From: Cycas panzhihuaensis
Lineage: Eukaryota > Cycadophyta
Reading direction: 5' to 3'
Length of the DNA: 64,000 nucleotides
Assembly: GCA_023213395.1 (NCBI GenBank)
Contig: CM041465.1
Location: 61,449,741 to 61,513,740 of the forward strand
Of the stretch, positions 60,215 through 64,000 are shown piece after piece; position 1 is the stretch's first letter; each line of letters begins with the position of its first letter. Below the pieces are notes generated by a model, which had not been told where the DNA came from, ran no database searches, and saw only the letters and a program-made list of their open reading frames with translations. The position numbers and the translations under genes were made by a program.

Positions 60215-60840
60215 GTGGTGAATAGATGGTGAGGCTAATAGAGGTGGTAGTTTATGAGTTGTTCCCATAGGTATATGAGGAGGGATAACCTCCCACCATG
60301 GAGAGTGAGGATCCTCGATTAGTAGGGCCACACACAGAAGCATTTCCCCCTGTAATTTGAGCATAACATATATAAGTGGTAGAGTCTTAGAAGCTCTAGG
60401 CGAGGGTGAGCCAATTGTAACATGCTCAGGATGGCCTACAGGTAGAGAGGGATTAATTGTAGATAGAGAAGGATTTACTATAGGGCCATGTGCGAGGGTT
60501 GGAGGCTCAGTTATGAGGAGCAAGGGGTGATTCTAGGAGCCAGGTATAGGTTGTCGTACTAGAGGAGAGGGTTCATAGAGTAGAGAGGGAGTAAGATCAC
60601 GTGGTGACTGAGAAGGATCATGTCCTAGTGAAGAGGGACCATTTATAGAAGTAGTATAACCATTTGGACTAGATGGTTGCCAGGTCATCATGCAGTAGGA
60701 CACAGATGATGACTACGACCCAATGGAGTGCACAAGATGAGGAGAGAAAGGTTGAGACCTCACAAAGATGTTGGAGGAGCCTAGGAGGGATGTGGTCTCT
60801 TTATGAGAGATCAAGTAGGCAAGGTGATGAAACCCCATGA

Positions 60841-61689
60841 GGGTGTGGTATCCAGGGGACTTATACATTATGTATTTTGACAGGAAAGCTTTAGACCTCT
60901 AGGGAGTTTTTTATCACATATGGATATATGATTGTACTCCTCCATGTAAGGATTTTGGCTTCCTAGGGAACATTACTAAGATGATATACCATATTGATCA
61001 TGATGTACTATATGATTTTGTATATATAGATAGGGGACACATTGGTATCCCATTTTGATGTATAATGGTGTTATTCATTATGTCTATGATGCTATTCGCT
61101 TAGTTTATGATGTTATTATTTTCTTGTAATGTAGTCTATTTTGTTTATGATCATAGATAGAAATAGACATGGATGTACATGGATATGGGTGTACAGATGC
61201 ACAAGGGATTGTGATAGCTAGGTTTGATTATTATATTATACTTTTGATTATATTATATATAGGCCATGCCCATGTGCTTCTTTTTACATAACCCTATTCT
61301 CATGCTAGGTGCATATGATCACCATGTATACAGTGGATGGTTAGGCATGGGACTAGGTGGAGGTACCACACACATTCCCTAAAAGGAATAAGGTGGCCAT
61401 TCCAAGGGAGTAGTGGTAAGGGGTATAGATACCCAAACAAAAGAAGGGCCTAAGTTAGGAGGGGACCCACACTCAGAAGCAAATGAGGTTCATTCGCCTA
61501 ACTAGGAGAAGGGAATGACTCCTTCAAAAAGGAGACAAAGAGATACAATACCAAAATAATGAAGTCAAGAGGATAGGGAGCCACCCCAAAGGATCATTAC
61601 ACCCTTTACTAGTAGGAATAATGGTGTGCCTAAGGTGGTAGTTTAGGCTCATTTTAGAGCAAAGGAGGATGTGACTATTCTATTCAGAA
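60841..61689. other. Stretch between antisense gene and integrase end (element C)
   Basis: No motif on either strand. The words after the stop (aaagctttagacctctag) still match A near 23760. Confidence 0.4.
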
Positions 61690-62760
61690 GTACAAAGAGT
61701 CACATGTAAAACTTCTTTAAGAATTTTCCATTCATAACTTTCTCAAATTTGAGACCCTTAAACGTTGTTATCCTGTATGTGCCATTATCGAGGATCTTAA
61801 GGATGACAAAAGGGCCAACCCATTTGGGCCCAAACTTGGATATACGATCATGGAGGTAGTCAATCTTGAGGACATAGTCCCCAGGGTTTAGACGGTGAGG
61901 ACAAAGACATTCGTCATATGCCCTTCATGCCCTAGCCTTAGAGGTGAGTTTCACTTGGTAAGCTATTAAGCGTTTCTCATCCAAGGCTTTGAGATCAAGG
62001 AGGCGAGCTTAGTGGCCTAATTCCTCATCAACAAGACCTCAGAGAGAGACCTATAAGGAGGGGGTCTCCACTTCTAAAGGGATGACCAATTTAGTCCCAT
62101 TCATAAGGGAGAATAGGATCATCCTCATTACAATGTGAATGGAAGTGTGATAATACCATAGGGAAGAAGGGAGCTGAAGGTGTTAATATCTTTAGATTAG
62201 GCAATTATTTTCTTTAAAATATTAATAAGGATTTTGTTAAATGATTGAATTTGGCTATTGGCCTAGGGTAATAATGAGAGGAGGTTTTTTGAGATATCTT
62301 GAACTTCTCACAAAGTTCATCCACCTCCTTATTGCAAAAAGGTATGCCATTATCTATGATTAGGATGTTTGAGACCCCAAATCGACAGATAATATATTGA
62401 TAGATAAAGGTGGTAATGGTCTTACTAGTAGTAGATGAAAGTGGGATTTCTTTAGCCCATTTAGTAAAGTATTACGATGACTAAGGCAGAGTTATGGCTC
62501 TAATAAGTTCTAATACCCATTGGGAAAAAGGCCATGGGGAAATGATAAGATGTAGGGCCTCAGAAGGTAAGCGAATAACACTAACATACTCTTAGCACCT
62601 TCAGGAATGCTATGCATGAGCATGGGTGTCCTTGAAGAGGGATGACCAATAGTAGCCCATGTGAAGGATCCTTTGAGCCATGGATTAGCCCCTAAAATGG
62701 CCTCTACAAATGCCACTATGACACTCATGGAGGATTTGGTTTAGTTCGTTAGGGTCAATA
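61690..62760 (-). pseudogene. Element C integrase
   Basis: LHECHSGICRGHF near 62735 begins the finger. The core has WVLELIRAI (D changed to E), LIIDNGIPFCNKEVDELCEKF (D) and text near 62230 where the Q-x-E word has shifted frame. The C-terminal FGPKWVGPFVILKILDNGTYRI near 61820 is intact, unlike in A. Confidence 0.7.
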
Positions 62761-63079
62761 TAATAAAGGAGAATCCCATCATAGGATCTCTTGTATAATA
62801 CTTCCTTTATGAGGAAATATTGCCTAACTATAGCCCTAACACATGACTTTACCTTATTGCTAGCATTAGGAGGGTATCACTACTAGGTAAGATATTGTAC
62901 AATATCCCCATACCATTTGCTATTAGCTAGTGGATGGGGTGATGAGTCTTGAATAGTTTGGGTAGGCTAGTTGAGCTAGTTTGAAGGGTTAGGAATAGGG
63001 GCATTGGCTAGTTGCTTGGCACCTGCCATTCCTTTCTTTGATTTTCTGTTACTGATTTTGAGGTCATACTCTTAAAGGA

Positions 63080-63480
63080 GGATAGCCCATTTATTTGTCC
63101 TTCCAGTCAAGTTAGACCAAGTCAAAAGGTACCTCAATGGAGTAGATTATATGATCATATGAGTGGTGTTCTAGAGAAGGTAATGTCTAAACTTCTTAGT
63201 CATGTGGACTAAGGCTAGGAATTCCTTTTTGGTAGGAGGGTAGTTAAGCCCAACTACGACTAATATATAGTTGGTAAAATATATGGCACACTTGGTCCCT
63301 GAATCATCTTCTTAGGCTAGCATGGCTTCTAAGGACTCATCAGTAGCTAAGGTATAAAGGATAAAATGGTAATTAAGGAGAGGGGGTGCTAGGATTGGGG
63401 TAGAGGCCAAGGCTTTTTTAAGCTCTTAGAATGCCTCATAGGCTTTGGTAGACCATATAAATGGGCCCCCCTTCTTCAAT
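63080..63480 (-). pseudogene. Element C first RNase H
   Basis: LTNVLKKGGPFIWSTKAYEAF leads into a stretch with ATDESLEAMLA-type text near 63330 and LNYPPTKKE near 63230. The family match to A and B is plain although stops are frequent. Confidence 0.6.
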
Positions 63481-64000
63481 ACGTTAGTTAGAGGTCTGAC
63501 ATTTATGGCAAAGTCCACCAGGAAATGCCTAAGGAAACCTAACCTGCATAGAAATGACCTAATTTGGCATTGCATTTTAGGCAGGGACATGTCAAGAATG
63601 GATTTGAAACCTAAAAGCTTGTTGGTGGTCACAACAAATGTGCATTTGAGTGGGTTCAATCTAACATGGTACTTGCAATATCTTGTGAAGATAGCATGCA
63701 AGTCCTCAAGGTGATAGGCTCTCTTGTGGGAGAGGCCCATCATGGCATCCATAAAAACCTTAAGAGTCTTGTTTATAAGGTCATGGAAGACAAATTACAT
63801 CACCCTTTGATAAGTGATGCCTATATTCTTTAATCCAAAGGGAATTTCCTTATAGGTAAATATGCCCCACAGGGTGGTGAAGGCTATTTTGTGATGGTCT
63901 TTAAGGGATATTTGTATTTGGTTATACCTAGAGAAGCCATCCATCAAAGACATGGCTTTAAAACTAGCTGTGGTAGGATGACATGGATGGCTTTAATTGA
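63481..64000 (-). pseudogene. Element C reverse transcriptase, cut by the window edge
   Basis: SLMDGFSRYNQIQISLKDHH, KIAFTTLWGIFTYKEIPFGLKN and the box KVFMDAMMGL at 63757-63738. The second catalytic Asp is Ala, so even a repaired frame would be inactive. After KLLGF, 42 bases present in A (the LVSKQGIQ part) are missing in frame. The frame 63752-63426 is open across this deletion. Confidence 0.75.

Larger units (their letters stand above)
58291..60840 (+). pseudogene. Antisense three-exon gene: plant-mobile-domain-like protein with coiled coil (element C copy)
   Basis: Exons 58291-58433, 58929-60093 and 60215-60840. Exon 2 is one reading frame for 388 codons, broken only by 19 stops (13 TAG, 4 TAA, 2 TGA), with no frameshift. 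It shows MDDNYKN, a helix ending MMRW, DRRKHICHLP then VGDISIILGGIKRILGVP near 59110-59200 (PMD-like: H-L-P-x-x-G-x-x-S/T-I, then L-G-V-P), LPNTDATHQEVTRF, VALIATNIVAHLDQIM, TGRGCFSYYTLL near 59510-59550 and LDLLMLNNYTLDPYQ near 59700. A basic-acidic tail follows. Exon 3 opens with VVVYELFP and VYEEG, then about 100 residues of coiled coil (LEAQL, VVVLEERVHRVERE, DHVLVKRDHL) and ends near SLGGMWSL and GDETP, TGA at 60838. Exons 2 and 3 alone give about 597 codons. It matches A throughout, on the strand opposite gag-pol. PMD identity is from motifs only. Confidence 0.65.
46804..64000 (-). mobile_element. Element C: Tat-type Ty3/gypsy, extends beyond the window
   Basis: Present on the minus strand: RT (to the window edge), RNase H, integrase, a plus-strand antisense gene, second RNase H, polypurine tract and a 3' LTR split by element D. 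Gag, protease, the start of RT and the 5' LTR lie beyond 64000. The bases next to the LTR end are gggtc (46799-46803), one side of its expected target duplication in B gag. Confidence 0.8.

Noticed and set aside
62510-62728. 72-codon minus frame as a separate gene
   Set aside because: It is a shifted reading of the element C integrase finger and core start.

Overview
This window is plant nuclear DNA from a large, repeat-packed genome. It is AT-rich, poor in CG, and has no rRNA, tRNA or intact host gene that I can see. Almost everything recognisable is LTR retrotransposon, mostly old and broken. Pol fragments are plant-type Ty1/copia and Ty3/gypsy. The large gypsy elements look like the Tat lineage: LTRs of 2.6-3.4 kb and a second RNase H downstream of integrase. 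I cannot name the species.

Layout. Positions 1-1965 are the end of a gypsy LTR that runs into a plus-strand copia RT (1966-3485) with its 332-bp 3' LTR (3486-3817). That copia sits in the 3' LTR of a minus-strand, internally rearranged copia (3818-8165), which itself lies in another copia protease fragment (8166-8470). A second 332-bp copia LTR with a primer-binding site is at 8530-8878, and a different copia LTR with its primer-binding site is at 10534-11067. The stretches 8879-10533 and 11068-13079 are unassigned. Element A (13085-31225, +) is a complete 18.1-kb Tat-type element with 3.36-kb LTRs and a 5-bp target duplication. Element B (31674-46803, -) is a relative whose 3' LTR is split by copia element E (31743-37172, +, 473-bp LTRs) and whose gag is cut by element C. 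Element C (46804 to beyond 64000, -) is another Tat-type element. Its 3' LTR is split by the youngest insertion, chromovirus-like gypsy element D (48945-55678, -, 1.05-kb LTRs, GGAGA target duplication). The visible nesting is D in C in B, and E in B.

Main discovery. A and C both carry, between integrase and the downstream RNase H and on the strand opposite to gag-pol, a decayed gene with the same three-exon structure. The predicted exons keep the reading frame across the second intron in both copies. The encoded protein has a segment resembling the plant mobile domain (PMD), an acidic or mixed-charge tail and a C-terminal coiled coil. Both copies of intron 1 contain an inverted repeat. B keeps only the first-exon region and its splice donor, then jumps to sequence beyond the gene. 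Because the gene is antisense, its introns are not introns in the genomic RNA and so survive retrotransposition.

Decay pattern. In-frame stops are mostly TAG with some TAA and TGA, and LTR differences are often transitions. This is the expected footprint of cytosine methylation acting on silenced elements. No gene here is likely to make a full-length product. All domain calls come from reading translations by eye; no database search was possible.
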